Assembly (NCBI GenBank): GCA_023935145.1
Contig: CM043698.1
Location: forward strand, 78,357,001-78,421,000
DNA length: 64,000 nt
Direction: 5' to 3'
Source: Bretschneidera sinensis
Taxonomy: Eukaryota; Streptophyta; Magnoliopsida; Brassicales; Akaniaceae
Shown here: positions 1 to 11,800 of the stretch, one piece after another
Layout of the letters: every line of letters starts with the position of its first letter
Numbering within the stretch: position 1 is the stretch's first letter
Program-made: the position numbers and the translations under genes
Notes under the pieces: generated by a model
Seen by the model: the letters and a program-made list of their open reading frames with translations, nothing else
What the model was told of the DNA's origin: nothing
The model's database searches: none

Positions 1-3000
1 TTTGTTTCTATTTCTTTAAGATTGCTTCATACGGTAGAGTTTTTTCTCCCTTTGACATGGCAAATACCTATCCACAAGTATATTTCCCTTGGGATGAACA
101 ATCAAGTAAGAAGCTGCTCCATATGATTTCTCCGAATGATAACCACAATGGAAAACACCCTGAAAGCATTCCACAGCCTCTTAATTTATAATGGTGCATA
201 TATTTTGAATAGAGAAGGAAAAAAAGAGCCAAAAAAAAAAAAACAAAAACAAGAGAAACAATTAAGGAAGAAAAACAAAGGATTGCATGTTGACCAAGCA
301 GAAGTTAAACAGCATGATAGAAATTTTTCACTGAAAGGTTCCCAACCAAAGTCTAGTTGATGTTCTCATTATTGGTTGCATGCATTAGACGAATTTTCCT
401 TTCCATATTAATTTTCTTAATGGGCATATTTTAAAATTTTGAAATGATTACAGACATAATTAATAAGATGTGGAATGATAATTTAGAAAGAAAAAGAAAG
501 AAAAAACATAAGAAATACCGGAAGTCTCTGCTCATCTATCGGGATTGGGAACGTCTTCTGAGCTTCTAGAATATCACAAGGCAGTGATTCTGTACGGATT
601 GAGCCTGTTGGACATGAAAGTAAGGCCTAAAGACATCAAAGTTTTAAGACAGACTGTTAGGCTTGTGTTCAAAAATAAAAATAAAAATTTGAACCTTAAC
701 AGAAGTAAAAGGGATAATCAAAACTGAAAATGTTTGTCATCGTATGGCTGTGTTCTTAGACACCTTTCAAAATGGTTAAATAAAAGTTAAAAGGAAATTC
801 CAAACCCAGGTACATTAGATATTGACAATTTGACACCAAAGGGAGGAAAGTTAAGAGTGGGATGATATAACTATATAAGGAGATATAGAATAAGAAATGA
901 AACCATTTGTGAGAAAGTAAGGTTAGGACTGACAGAGATAAGCTAAGGGAAGATTGTCTTAGATGGTTTGGTCATATGCAATGTAGAACAGAATCAAAAT
1001 AAGGAAGAAATACAAAAGGCCTTCTTATAAGACATTAATAATACCAAAAGGCATTCTTTGGGATGTTCTTTCACTAGAAAATTATCGGAAATGGCTCTTA
1101 GCGTGTTGGGACTCCAATGGCTGGTTGCCGGCTCTATCCAACATGAATTGTGGGCATGGAGTGGCTTGAGAGGCTCAAAGCACTTGAGGAAAGCTTTTTG
1201 TTTAATCCCAATCTCTATTTTTTTGGGCTGTTTGGTATGATGAAAGGAACAGGAAAGTTTTTGAGGGCAAGGAACGACCTCTTCCATCCATCAAGGATGG
1301 GTAGTTGTACTCTTTTGGGTTTTGGTTGAAAGGAATTTTTTTTAAGTGATGAAGATTTCTTTGAGCTGTTATCTTGTAGATAGTTTTTGTGTAATTGGGC
1401 AAAACCCCCTTGATGCCTTTTCTTATATATATCTTCTTCTTACCATTTAAAAAAATAATACCAAGAGGCCACAAAATAAGTAACCTTAAAATGCCTCCCT
1501 CTTTCCACTCAAAAAGAAAGAAAAAAAATTAACAAATAAAAAGGAAAAATAACTGGAAAATATAGATTGAGGAAAACCAAAATATTAAAAAGTGCCTTTT
1601 TCAATTCCATTCGTGAAGGCTCCACTCTAAAATCCTAAGTGGGATTTTTCTCAAATGCCCCACCAAGGTCGACGATGAGCCATGCACGATAAGGGATATG
1701 ACTAGCACCAACCATATAGCTTGAAACAAGTTTTCCTCAAACACTCCAAAGATGATTATAACAGAAGGATTAATAGCACTACTCTTCCTCCAAAAAGCAT
1801 AATCTTTATCTGGATATCACAACACAAGTGACTACATTGTAGCAAAAAAATTAGAATGATGCATATATTATATAAATGGATACATACCCAAAACGTGAAT
1901 TTTTCAACTTTTTCTAGAAGTTTACTATCACTTTCAAAACCCTTGCCCCCACTAACCATCTCCGCTCTCTTTACACCACCAACTGAAATCCAATTTTAGA
2001 AACTTCCACAACACTACATTCCACTACAACCGATCTCCACCAACTACTTATAAAATCAAATTTAGCTCATAAATATTAGAGCCTGAATATACTTTTCCTT
2101 GAAAGTTACCACCCATTGAATTTCATGATACAATTTTTTTTTTATAAGTAAAAGAAGTATATAAATCAAAGGCACCAAGGGGGTGCCACCCACTTACAAA
2201 AAGCTATTTACACAATAGAACTCAAAGAGGTCTATGATATCTTCATCATTTACAAAAAAAATCCCATTAAACCAAAACCCAAAAGTATGTAACCACCCAT
2301 CCTTAATGATGGCTAAAGGTTTTTCCTTGCCATCAAAAGCTCTCCTATTCCGTTCAAGCCAAATAACCCCAAAAAAATGGAAAAGGGGAATCAAGCAATA
2401 AACCTTCCTCCTTTTCTTCGATCCTCTCAACCTGCACCAAGCCCACACCTCGTCTTTAACCGAAACGGAAGCCACTCAATGGATTCCCACCAAACTAAGA
2501 GCCATCTCTCATAAATGTCTAGCGAAGGAACACCCCAAAAGAAGTTGATAGATGGATTCGGCCCCCTCTTTACAAAGATAACATCTATTGAGTATTGCCC
2601 AACACTAGTTGTAAGAATTGATGAGTGAAAAATATTGCATATTTTGGCCACTTAATTTACATTTGTTAACGTAGGAATTTGTTACTTTGAGTTGTTTTCG
2701 TGGTTTTTCAAGTTTACAAGCACTGGGAAAGGAGTTTCACTAAAATTGCCAGAATTGCCTGTACAGATCAGTCATTTTGTGGATTTTACTGTATTGATTC
2801 AAGAAGAACCAGGAGATGAGCCATATATGCTTGGAAAGATCCGAAAGTCTATTTTCTGAGGGATTTTATGGCTTGTAAAAATGATTTTTCTAGAGAAAGT
2901 TATGACAGTTTTAGTAGACAAGGGTCAAGCTGAAGATATCTAGTGCGCTCGATCCCACATCGGTTAAAAATGCTTTGTAGTGCGCCAGTATGCGCTCGAG

Positions 3001-6000
3001 CGCACCAGACTGCGATCGATCGCACTCGGGCAGTATCCCACATCGAATTTGAAACACATTGTACTCCAGGAATTCCCCTATAAAAGCCCCATCTCCCTTC
3101 ATCATTCGGGGTGCAATCCGGTGGACGTCTGCTAGCATTCTGGTGGATCCCGAATGCTTTGCTACCACGAGGGGAAGCGCTGCCCAACAGCGAGTGGAAT
3201 TTCTCCCATGTATAGTCAATTTTAATTTACTGTTTTTGTTAGTTTAATGTTTAGCACTGTTATTGTGAACTTTAGTTTCATGATTATGAGTGACTAAAAT
3301 CTCCAACTAAGGTTGAAGATGAAGCCTTGCCGTAGTTTGGCATAAGATTTTCATATTTGTTTATACAATTCTGATATTTTTTTTAGTATAAATGTTCTGG
3401 TCAATTGTTTGAGTAAATTCTTATGAATGATAGTTTTTAAATTGTTCTGTTGGATATTCCGTGTGTTTTATCTGATGGATACATCGAATCGTTTTTAATT
3501 AAATTGGATATCCTTTGTGATTTGTTAAAAGCGGATACATTGGATTGTTTTGGTTTAATTGGGATATTTGTTGTGATTTGTTTAAAGTTGAATTCATGGA
3601 ATGTTTTAATAGATTATTTTTATAGAACATGAAAATATATGCTTTACTTTGGTGGGATGAATTCAGAAACCTTAGTGTTTTTATCATTAGTTTTTAAATC
3701 AATTTAGTTTAGTTTATATTTGTTTTGCAAAAATATAATTCACAATTCGGAACTAGGTTAAGATAAGGTTAGTTTAGATTAAATTACATTTTCACAACGC
3801 AATTCCCTGTGGATTCGACCTCGCACTTGCACAACACTATATTGTAAACTACTCGTGCGCTTGCGAGTAATTTAAAACTCACAACAAGAATGCCATCCCA
3901 ACTAGCTTCCCAAGCAAAGAAAGCAACTTTGAGGGAGTGAGGTTTTTCCAAATCTCTTTCCAAGGAAAAATATCCATGCCCTCCGAGCTTGTAAGGAAAA
4001 AAAAAAGTCCTGTAAAAAGACAACCTCAAATTTTCCACGCGAATTCAACCTCCATTTAACTTTGTCTTCATCAAGCAAATTCACTTTCGCTTATAAATGT
4101 TTTCAAAAAATCTATCCACACTCACTAATTCCCAATCATGAGCGTTTCGAGTAAAGGCAACATCCCACACAAGCTCCTCATTATGAGAATGCGCACAAGA
4201 ACTAACCAAAGCCTCTTTATCTCAAGCAAGAGCAAAAGATTCTGGAAATTGCTCTTTCAAAGAAACATCACCATGCTAAACATTATGCCACAATCGAATG
4301 TCATTCCCTTTGCCGCACAAAAGAGAACATAAGGAAGAAAATCACCCCAACCCTTTCTGATCCACCTCCACACCCCAACACCATAAGTACCACATCTCTC
4401 CCTAGAAATCCAACTATTATGCTCTACCCCAAACTTGACCACAATAACCTTATGCCACAGTTGATCCTTCTCCACCATAAATCTCCAAATCCACTTTCCT
4501 AAAAGAGCTTTGCTAAAAAGAACCAATGACTTAAGACCAAGACCCCTTCGATCATTAGGTTGCTTGACTACAACCCATCTCACCAAGTAATATTTAAAAT
4601 CATCCCCCAAGTTTCTCCAAAGGAATGGGTTGCTTGACTACACCCCATCTCACCAAGTAATATTTAAAATCTTCCTCCAAGTTTCTCCAAAGGAATCTAT
4701 GTTGAATTCCTTCCAATCTCTTAGCAATCTCAAAAGGAATAGGGAAGAGAGACATAAAGTAGATGGGAAGACTCGAACGGGTGCTCTTGATGAGAGTTAA
4801 GCGTCCTCCCTTGGAGAGATAATAGCTCTTCCAACCGGCTAACATCTATTCAAATCTTTCCATAATGGGAGCCTACACACTCTTGTATTTGAATTTAGCA
4901 CCCAACGAAGGTCCCAAATAAGAAATCAAGAGGGATCCAGCTTCACAACTCAACATATTTGTGAACACCTCCCCATTAACCCCCTCTCTGATAGAAATCA
5001 AAACACTTTTACGATGGTTCACCTTCAACCCGGACACCCCTCAAAGCAAAGAAGCAAACACCGAAGAAAAAGAAGTTGCTCAACCTCTGCACCACAAAAA
5101 AACAAGTATCATCGGCAAAAAGAAGATGATACAATTTTAACTCCTCACTTTCACCCATGGCAAACCCATTTATGAAATCTGGTCTACCGCTCTATAAATC
5201 AACTTGCTAAGTGCTTCCATGACCAAGGTGAAAAGAAATGGAGATAAAGGATCACCTTGGCAAACGCCTCTTGAAGCTTTGAAGAAACCCGAAGGACCAC
5301 ATTGACAAAAATGGAGAAAGAAGCGGAAGAGATGCACTTCTTAATCCATTTATGCCATAAAGCACCGAAACCCAACCTTTCCAACAAATACAAGAGAATA
5401 TCCCAACACACATGATCATAGGCTTTTTCTATGTCAAACTTGCAAATAACCCCATTCTTTCCACTTTTTTAACTTGTCGTCAACCACCTCATTTCCAATC
5501 AAACCGACATCCATAATTTGTCTCCCATCAATAAAAGCATTTTGGTTCAGCCAACCACTTTTCCAATAACGTTCTTCAATCTAATAGTAAGCACCTTAGA
5601 GAGAAGTTTATAGATACACCCAATGAGGCTAATTGGACGAAAATCTTTAACGCTCGTGGCACCAACCTTCTTTGGGATTAGAACAATAAAAGTGGCAATC
5701 TCTTACTGTATATTTTTTTTCTTGATAAAGGAGCTCTTGCTGTATATTCTTTTCTTGATAAAGGAGATTTTGCTGTAGAGTACAAAGTGGCCTATCCAAT
5801 GTAGTAACTTACTTTCATACATTCTCTATGAATGTGCTCATTGAAATTAAGCAATTTTTTCTATTGAACTAAACCATTCAACGATCATATTCCAAGCTAC
5901 TATTGAAGTTAGAAGGAAGAAATGATTAAATAAATAAAATTTCAATCACCGACACGGCAACACCTTTATACCACTTGACATTTTTGCTTCCAGACCATTG

Positions 6001-7518
6001 TTTTACTCAGTTCTATGATAACAAAAGTTTGACATTAGTGAGTCATTAATTCCTAAATATGTCATTAAAAAGCATCCAATTAACAGATTTATAAATATCT
6101 AAAAATATGGTTAATTGCTTCATAAGTAACAAAAGGGAAAAGAAAAAAAGGTTTGAAATTTTGTCAGCTAATTGATAGACAAAAAAGGAAGCCAACGAAA
6201 GGCACCTGAAGAGCATTCAGCCTTTCCTCCTTACAGCTTGGTTGTTTAAAAACCGCAGACATACCATCAGCTCGAGTGAAGGTTTTCTGCAAGGATAAAA
6301 ACATAAAAGGTCATGTCAAAAGCATAGTTCAGCATTTATCATCTATATCACCATTGGCTATTCATACACTCTGTTATAGTATAAAAGTAAGAGAAGAAAA
6401 CTTTTAAAAAATAACGGACAACTTGAAATTATATTCTGAATTGTGAAAGAGAATAACATGGCATTGGAAGGTAAAGATCAGACTAAACTATACAAGTGCA
6501 CATGTTAGCAATAAAGAATCTGTAGTTCTTTCCACCTTGTCAGCCAATCTAATACCAATTGCTGAAGTCTATCACTCATGGGTTTAATGAATCAAAACTA
6601 ATCATAAGAACATGAGATCTTTCATTCCGTAACACAATCAAAGTAGCAACTGAATGATGTAACTTAAGATCCTGCTGGTGGAGAAATTATTAAAATGTTC
6701 CTGACCCCATGGAACAGTAAATATGCACCCTAGTAATTCTTGGGAACTCGAGTGGTAATTCCTCAAAACCCAAGTTCCGAGGAATTACTAGGGTGCATAT
6801 TTACTGTTCAGTGGGGTCAAGAACATGTAATAATCTCTCCTGCTGGTGCTACCTGATCCTTTCTATTGGATCCAACATATTCGAAACCATTCAATTAACA
6901 AAAAACACGGTAAATTCTTAGCTAAGCAACAGTAAGCAAAACACTTCAATTCATGATTAGTAGTTATTCCTATTCCTACCATTAATTGAATTGTAGACAG
7001 TCAAAAATCAGCTCAATGTTACACTACCACACAGAAACCTTGCCAATTGGTTTTCTTCGGACTACGATGATCCTTATTCAATAAAGAGAGAATCTAAATT
7101 ACTAAAATTGAAATTTAAGTACGTATTTGAACAAGAAAACAATAAGCCTTGGAAACAAATGCAAAGACAAAGAAACCTTACCGGAGCCATCCAACGGCAA
7201 GTATCGCAATCTATGCAGGTGTTATCTGCAAAATAAATCAAAAGGCAATATTAGTGAAATTCGTATATATAAAATCTGAAAATATTTGGGTGAAAAATTA
7301 CCCACAAACAAGTCCCCCTCCACATTTTGGGGTCGTCTCTGTTTCGACTGTTTAGGAATAACATAGGTTGCGGCTTCTCCTTGGCTTTGAACTGCTTTAA
7401 TCGCACGAATCCAATTCGAGTTGAAGCTCTTCTGAGCACCGAATGAAGACACAAATTTCTCTGAATGATAAGGAAATCCTGTGATTGCTGATCTTCTAGC
7501 AGCCATCGCCCTTTCCAT
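1..7518 (-). CDS. Metallo-beta-lactamase-fold hydrolase with N-terminal ferredoxin-like domain, 5' part
   Basis: Five coding exons were read by splice junctions on the minus strand: 7302-7518, 7182-7225, 6206-6286, 519-626 and 68-159. The gene continues beyond base 1. The ATG at 7518 opens a basic, Ser-rich N-terminus ([15 protein letters not shown]), a plausible organelle transit peptide. Exons 1-2 encode [16 protein letters not shown], a ferredoxin-like Cys cluster (CxxCxxC). Exons 3-4 encode [14 protein letters not shown] and [15 protein letters not shown]. Exon 5 encodes [19 protein letters not shown] and ends at GNILVD, the first strand of the metallo-beta-lactamase fold. The metal-binding HxHxDH region would lie outside the window. 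All junctions are GT..AG and phases agree. This matches the plant family of single-copy ferredoxin/MBL-fold proteins, whose substrate I cannot state. Intron 3 (627-6205, 5.6 kb) is swollen by LINE and LTR insertions. The LMBR1-type gene lies 1.4 kb upstream in the same orientation. Confidence 0.85.
1054..1456 (+). mobile_element. 3' end fragment of an L1-type LINE
   Basis: A plus-strand reading gives [20 protein letters not shown] followed by [20 protein letters not shown] and then [20 protein letters not shown] after a frame change. This is the C-terminal zinc-binding (zf-RVT) region that follows LINE reverse transcriptases. It is parallel to the minus-strand LINE at 2132-5700, which reads [16 protein letters not shown] at the same place. 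A short 3' UTR ends in an A-rich tail near 1450. It is 5'-truncated as usual for LINEs and lies antisense in intron 3 of the MBL-fold gene. Confidence 0.7.
2944..3024. repeat. Cluster of 14-bp palindromes in the solo LTR
   Basis: The cluster includes two perfect palindromes, TGCGCTCGAGCGCA (2991-3004) and TGCGATCGATCGCA (3011-3024), plus a diverged copy starting at 2944. It lies 55 bp upstream of the TATA box. The same motif family recurs in the other Athila LTRs and leaders of this window. Confidence 0.85.
2952..3086 (+). promoter_or_regulatory. snRNA-type upstream sequence elements plus TATA box
   Basis: ATCCCACATCG occurs at 2952-2962 and again at 3035-3045. Both are exact matches to the plant snRNA-gene upstream sequence element RTCCCACATCG. 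The second copy is followed after 33 bp by TATAAAAG (3079-3086). In plant snRNA genes this spacing is the Pol II arrangement, while about ten bases fewer gives Pol III. Whether the LTR uses it is inference. Confidence 0.6.
4558..4696. repeat. 70-bp tandem duplication within the LINE
   Basis: Two adjacent copies of a 70-bp unit (4558-4627 and 4628-4696) start GGTTGCTTGACTACA and end CTCCAAAGGAAT with a few mismatches. The duplication repeats the LINE segment encoding YYLVRW, so it arose after or during LINE decay. Confidence 0.85.
6681..6840. mobile_element. Foldback MITE, about 160 bp, flanked by 8-11 bp direct repeats
   Basis: The two halves are inverted copies: ACAGTAAATATGCACCCTAG (near 6714) pairs with CTAGGGTGCATATTTACTGT (near 6790), with arms of about 60 bp and a short spacer. 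The element is bounded by TCCTGCTGGTG at 6670-6680 and again at 6838-6848. The 8-11 bp duplication fits a Mutator- or hAT-related MITE, and the exact end is ambiguous because the repeat overlaps the terminal bases. It lies in intron 2 of the MBL-fold gene. Confidence 0.8.
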
Positions 7519-8883
7519 ACTCTAAAGTCTAAAGTCAATGCTTGGGAGAGAGAAAAGTGAAATGATGCATGAGGGGAGAAACATGGATATAGACGCAAGT
7601 CTTTTTCCACTTACATTATTTCTTCCCTCGCATATTTTAATTTTGGGTAAACTACAAATTCATCCCTCAATTTTAGTTCTAACTACAATCCATTTATCTA
7701 ATGGTTTGCCAACCAGATAACTCACCAATGCACTTGATGCTTTTAACGTGATTTTATTGACTTTCTCTCCCGGCTTGGAGACCGAAAAGTAGCAGTTGTT
7801 TGGTCATGAATTGTTAAATTAAAGGAATGAGTTTTAATTAATATTAAAACTCAAAGATAAATTTGCATTTTACCCTTAAATTTTTAAGATAAAAAGATAG
7901 TTAAATGTTATTATTGGTTCTCAATTATTAAGAAAAGTTCAATTTAATCTTCCATCTACAAATTATTTTAATTAGGTCTACAGTTTAAGAAACAAAATTA
8001 AAGAAACCATAGAGATTAAGCTATTTCGTTCCTTAATTGAGATTAAAAGCATAATTACTCGAAACGAAAATTGAAAGTTCAGAAAAACTTGTAAAGGTTT
8101 ATTGATGAGATGCCACTACCGAAATGCAATACACAAAATCTAACCGGCAGAAAATCTGTCTTTGTTGGTTTATTAGTTATATTTCTTGTTCGCTGAGACA
8201 TGTTTTTTACCAAAACATGATAAAATAAAATGTGAAAAAAAGAGAAAGAGATTGAAGATCAACAAATAACTTACAAGGAAGTAATTTGCTGGCAAATAAA
8301 AAATTAGTTGAAACAGGCTTACTCTAAAGAAAAGCTGATGCTCAAGATCCAAGTTTTGATTTCATGACTCGAGGAAACACTGTAATTGAAATTTCTTATT
8401 TCTCTAAATGTAATAATCTATCTTAATTTCTATAATGGTGAAAATAAAATCTGTAACAACAGCAATGGGGAAATAACACCCAGAACTTCCGAGACATCAT
8501 CAATACTGAGAACTCTGCAGTGTATAGCTACCCCACAATGGTTCAAAATTTCTGTTAACAGGCTCAGCACTTCCCTCAACTATGTATCGTTTTCCTTTAG
8601 GGCTTGCACTGTATTTCATTTTCTTCTGGTTTTGCGTAAGGAACTGTCAGAAATATGTGTAGTTTTTGGATATACCATCCTCCTTCGTTGCTGCCGATGA
8701 TGCAAAAATTTGCTATAGTTAGCATTTAACTACCCTCAGAAACACACCCTCTTGAGGTAGTATCGACCCAAGAGGTTGACTACTTCGTGTCTGTTTCCAC
8801 AAAATCTATGATTAAATTTGTATTAAGAGCGCCATTATCTAGATGTCTAGATGGCCCCATCTTACTGATGCCCGTGCAGGATC
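7519..8883. other. Intergenic: promoter/5' UTR of MBL gene and 3' UTR of LMBR1-type gene
   Basis: Both flanking genes are on the minus strand, so this interval holds the 3' UTR and terminator of the LMBR1-type gene (right part) and the promoter and leader of the MBL-fold gene (left part). It is AT-rich. Long reading frames here lack family resemblance. I see no mobile element with defined ends. Confidence 0.6.
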
Positions 8884-11800
8884 TTAAAGACCATCTTCTT
8901 CATCACCACCATAGCCTCTACAATCTAGAACTGGTTGTTTCAATCTCTCGAAAATTTCATCAAGGGATTCAGACGAGGAAGCATGGGAGATATTTGTTGT
9001 TTCTTGAGTCTGGCGTAGAGGGAGGAATTTCTTGGCCCCCATTTTAGATTTGAAATTTTGAAAGCCAGACTTCATTGATTCCCATCTTGAGGCTAAACTT
9101 GATGACGATCCTGTTGTTATGTTCTGGGAATTGCCTGCATCAACTGTTGAGGACTTAATGTCCTCTTCAGTAGAATTCATGTTGGATGCTTGTTTATTGC
9201 GGTATTCCCCTATGGCAGAATATTTCCTGCTAATGGCTTCTCTGCTTGTGTCGCATTGGGCCTCTTCTCTCAGAGGTTTCAATTGACTTACCTTCCCATC
9301 CTCAACCACATCAGTTGCTTTCATTTCAGTAAACTTATCCTGATATGATTTTCAAGTTAAAAAGCAATCCAAGTTTCAAAAAGGAAGGAAAAAAAAAGAA
9401 AGCAAGATACACGAGAGGCTTGATATATTTTGTGTTTAACAGTTACAAATTCATGTCTTGGAAGCTTAATCTAAACATGCATAACTATGCTAATTCAATG
9501 CTTCATTTATCACAAAAAAATATCGAAAGGAAAGTGCTTTCAACATAAGAGCAGACATACCGTGTTATCGCTGCCAGCGTCAACTTCAATACCCATGTGA
9601 TTGAAATTCCTTGCCAATGGAATAACATGCTCACCAACTTTATGTCCTTGCTCAAGCCCAGATCGTTCTGGCAAAAATGAAAGGCGAAACGATTTGAAAT
9701 CTTATGGAGCTTAACTGACAATGAACAAAACTTGTGATTGTTTAATATTAATTTATTTTAATGAATATATTTTCTTATGTAAGCTCCCTTCCAGATTTGT
9801 ACCAACATCTATGATTGCTTTGCACAAGAGAACCTGTGAAACCATGTACAAATTACTTGCAGTATGGAGTACTCACCTTTCTGCAAGATAATCAATCCTG
9901 ATGGATCAAATCCATCTGTATCATCAGCTTCATTTTGAAACTTGAATATCTTCCAGTTCCCAAAATAATTAATGACGCGGTCGAAAAAATTGCTCGCAAT
10001 TAAGATGGTGTATATAACCATGATGAGGGGATAGATTTTATTGAATCCTTTCCCAAAGAAAGGGACAGCATCATCAATATTCCCCATTCTCTGCATGTAA
10101 ATCAAACTTATGATACATTTCAAATACAATGATCAAAGCTTGAAATGAAAAACAATTTAGCACTAGAATATAACAGGACTTCCAAAATTGTCTTCAGTTG
10201 GTAATCTTTGAAAATATAAGCCAAACGTATTTCAGTAAACATAATGCATACCCCAAATTGCACATTCAATGCTACTAGCTTAAAATATTTACTCTTGTGA
10301 AAATGAAAAAAAAAAAAGGTTTTTTGGGAGGTACTTAAGACCTGAGGTCATAACATATTAGTAATTCCCTTTACGTAAAGCTGTTTTGTGCCCCATTGTA
10401 CTTCTATCCTTCTAAAGACAGTCCAAAAAATGTGTTTTTTGTATGGATATGTTATTGATATTTATGTCCATTTATATCCCCATTTTGATAGATTGTCTTT
10501 AGAAGTATAGAAGTACAATGGGGCCAAAAAACTCTTAAGTAAAGGGAATTACTAATAAATTATGACCTCAGGTCCTAAGTACCTCCCCCAAAACCTTTTT
10601 TTTCCTTTTCACAAGAACAAATAGATTAAGCAAGTAGCATTGGATGTGCAAGTGCAGGCCAATCAACACTCTACACTGGAATGCTATATTTTGAAAATGG
10701 GGACTCCCATGTTCTAAACATGAGAGTTCTTGCCCTGATACCATGATGAGTAACTTAATCAAAAAATTTATAATTGATGGGAATTGTGTTCAACATTAAG
10801 TTTAACTCTAGAGTCTAGATTACTAAAAATGAGGATTAAACTAAAAGAATAATGAAGACACAAAAAATATATCTTTTAAAGAGAAAAAGAAAAAAATAAA
10901 ACCATATAAGGAAACAAACTATTGTATTGTCCATATAACCTCGTGTTTATCACATCAATTCCAATAATTGATTTAAGACACATCACCAAGTGATTTTTCA
11001 TTTAAGATGAATAAAATGACAATATTAATGTCAGAGTATGAAAAACCATTTGCATGAAAAGTACAATAGACTAGAAAAAGGCTGACCTTCTCAAAGATAG
11101 TTTTCTTATTCCCGTCAAGATGAATGAGATTGAGAAAGTTGTATGATATTGGAGGAGCATATCGAGCAACCATCCTGGTAGAAATTTCGAAATGAGGTCC
11201 AACTACAAATCTTTGAACAATAACACATATAGCTTACTATTCATAAGAGAGCAGAAGAACTAAAGGAAAGAATTACGAGCATATCATAAGCAAGCTGACT
11301 GAGCTTGTTTGTCTTGGTGTCAGTGAGTAAAACATCAGCATTCCAATTTTGAACAATGAATAATATGTGCACAGGCACATATACATCAGAGGGACAAAAA
11401 CAGCTATCTGCAGAAACAATCCAGCTAATTAGTAGGTGATGAAACCTGATAAAAAAAGAAATATAATCCTTGCTTCTCCTCAGGAATCAACCCAGCCACT
11501 CAAAGGGTGACTGAAATATTAATATACTGCATTTTAACATGCTTTCGAAGCAAACTTTCCCCCAGGACTCATTCAAGGAAAACTACAGATATATGTGAAC
11601 ACGATATTTGTGTCAGGCAACAACAATCAATCTATTTGTACTGGGAAATTAAAAGAACTCCCTGGTTTCTGTGGGGTCACAACAAGAAGAAAAGAATCCC
11701 TCGAATGGAACCACCAAACCCTCAATCCTTAAATACAGTACTGTCTAACCTTCTGACCGTTTTCCACCTGGAAACATAATCAACCACAAGCCTCCCCCAG

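Larger units (their letters stand above)
2619..3886 (+). mobile_element. Athila-type solo LTR with 5-bp target duplication
   Basis: The 1268-bp LTR begins TGATGAGTG and ends CTCACAACA, and is flanked by the perfect direct repeat AGAAT (2614-2618 and 3887-3891). Its start (CTTAATTTACATTTGTTAA) and end (CCCTGTGGA..CTCGCACTTGCACA) resemble the Athila LTRs at 18035 and 55918, so it is a diverged member of that group. It has a TATA box TATAAAAG at 3079-3086. No internal region remains, which indicates LTR-LTR recombination. It sits inside the LINE, so it inserted later than the LINE. Confidence 0.88.
2132..5700 (-). mobile_element. Degraded L1-type LINE, split by a solo LTR
   Basis: Reading right to left on the minus strand gives reverse transcriptase motifs [18 protein letters not shown] (near 5400), LLFADDT (near 5120, the RT active-site box with FADD), then [18 protein letters not shown] (near 4830), a tryptophan-rich connection region, and the zf-RVT tail [20 protein letters not shown] (near 2370). 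The tail ends in a T run on the plus strand at 2132-2142, the poly-A of the LINE. Many frameshifts and stops make it a pseudogene. The solo LTR at 2619-3886 interrupts the frame: the part ending [12 protein letters not shown] (near 3895) continues as [13 protein letters not shown] (near 2605). Reverse transcriptase would have acted in cis on LINE RNA. Confidence 0.85.

Noticed and set aside
5127..5137. GATACAATTTT shared with 2129-2139 as a LINE target duplication
   Set aside because: The right-hand copy lies inside the reverse transcriptase FADD region, so it is coincidence.
8386..8700. 104-codon plus-strand frame between the two host genes
   Set aside because: It lies antisense to the 3' UTR side of the LMBR1-type gene with no motif or splice support.
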